Shown here: piece after piece, positions 6,335 to 6,763 of the stretch
Numbering within the stretch: the stretch's first letter is position 1
Layout of the letters: each line of letters opens with the position of its first letter
NCBI GenBank assembly: GCA_030609445.1
Contig: JAUWCF010000052.1
Coordinates: forward strand, 1 to 6,763
Direction of reading: 5' to 3'
DNA from: Thermoplasmatota archaeon
GTDB taxonomy: Archaea; Thermoplasmatota; E2; DHVEG-1
DNA: 6,763 nucleotides
Position numbers and translations under genes: made by a program
Notes under the pieces: generated by a model
What the model was told of the DNA's origin: nothing
The model's input: only the letters and a program-made list of their open reading frames with translations
The model's database searches: none

Positions 6335-6763
6335 TTACATAGTCATTCGTGACAAACCATTTTTTGGACGACTTTCAGAAAGTGATGCAAGAAAACCAAG
6401 AAAACCTGTAAAAATATCAGTTAAAAGAAATCCAACAAGAGAAACAACAAGAATCTCCTCCTCAAGCACATTAAAATGACAAACAGAACAAAATAAAAAA
6501 ATTGCTGCTGCCTCTCGAGTTCCCAATCCAGCAAACGTTATAGGAATAAAACCTATAATATTGGCTATAGGATACAAGAGAAGAAAATAGAGATAAGGAA
6601 TATCAAGTCCAAGAGCAAGTACGATAAAATACTCCTGAGAAAAAATAATAATCCACGTAAAAATACCAAGAATCATTGGAATCATTAATTTTTTAATACT
6701 CGGAAAATCTGTATAAAACGTATCAACAAACCTGATCAGATGCTTTTTAAAATTCTTCGGAAT
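6335..6763 (-). CDS. Flippase-like integral membrane protein, AglD/UPF0104 type (N-terminus beyond window)
   Basis: The frame is open from the right edge to TAA at 6335-6337, giving the last 142 residues; an internal ATG at 6685 is not the likely start, because the frame continues upstream with family-like sequence (FVDTFYTDFPS). Hydrophobic segments lie at about residues 28-51, 57-75, 85-95 and 105-129 of the visible part. The polar motif between the second and third, PITFAGLGTREAA, matches the P-x-x-x-G-G-L-G-x-R-E signature of the lysylphosphatidylglycerol-synthase transmembrane / AglD family (PF03706), with A replacing the first G. Archaeal members are thought to act on polyprenol-linked sugars or in lipid/glycan transfer at the membrane, and are usually about 300-350 residues, so over half is missing here. 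It is convergent with the tRNA-Gln gene. The specific substrate cannot be read from this fragment. Confidence 0.85.
   Translation of the reverse strand: MPKNFKKHLIRFVDTFYTDFPSIKKLMIPMILGIFTWIIIFSQEYFIVLALGLDIPYLYFLLLYPIANIIGFIPITFAGLGTREAAAIFLFCSVCHFNVLEEEILVVSLVGFLLTDIFTGFLGFLASLSESRPKNGLSRMTM

Noticed and set aside
6246..6479. Plus-strand 77-codon frame
   Set aside because: Most of it is antisense to the flippase-like gene, and the Lys/Arg/Ser-rich product looks like a reverse reading of membrane segments.
1..6763. CRISPR array, insertion sequence or defence system
   Set aside because: No regularly spaced repeats, transposase, integrase or Cas-like product is visible anywhere in the window.

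Overview
The window looks archaeal. All three tRNA genes lack an encoded CCA end, TATA-like boxes sit just upstream of the tRNA genes, and one gene encodes an MCM-type AAA+ ATPase. Other genes encode a secreted protein rich in N-glycosylation sequons and an AglD/UPF0104-type flippase-like membrane protein. Base composition is AT-rich by eye. A thermoplasmatal or related euryarchaeal source is a guess from general gene style only. The notable exception is a full-length, bacterial-type glutaminyl-tRNA synthetase, which is unusual because most archaea make Gln-tRNA(Gln) through the GatDE amidotransferase.

Layout. Positions 1-2463 (minus strand) hold the first 821 codons of a large secreted protein (lamin-tail domain, middle beta-rich region, CARDB-like domain, second lamin-tail domain) whose gene runs off the left edge. 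A tRNA-Cys(GCA) gene lies 7 bp upstream on the same strand. Positions 2542-3100 contain no intact gene: they hold a probable C-terminal remnant of a SWIM zinc-finger-type protein on the plus strand and a short coding-like scrap on the minus strand. Positions 3101-4000 (minus) encode a 299-residue stand-alone MCM-like AAA+ module.

A divergent promoter region (4001-4136) separates this from a compact glutamine-decoding cassette on the plus strand: tRNA-Gln(CTG) at 4137-4208, glnS at 4250-5947 and tRNA-Gln(TTG) at 6036-6107. Together these two tRNAs read both glutamine codons, and the synthetase between them would charge them directly. The first tRNA has no T-run behind it and sits 41 bp from glnS, so the two are probably on one transcript; the last tRNA is followed by a T5 run. 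Both tRNAs carry G73 and a weak G1-U72 end pair, which are features bacterial-type GlnRS favours.

Positions 6108-6334 are non-coding as far as I can see. The right edge (6335-6763, minus) carries the C-terminal 142 residues of the flippase-like membrane protein, whose start lies outside the window.
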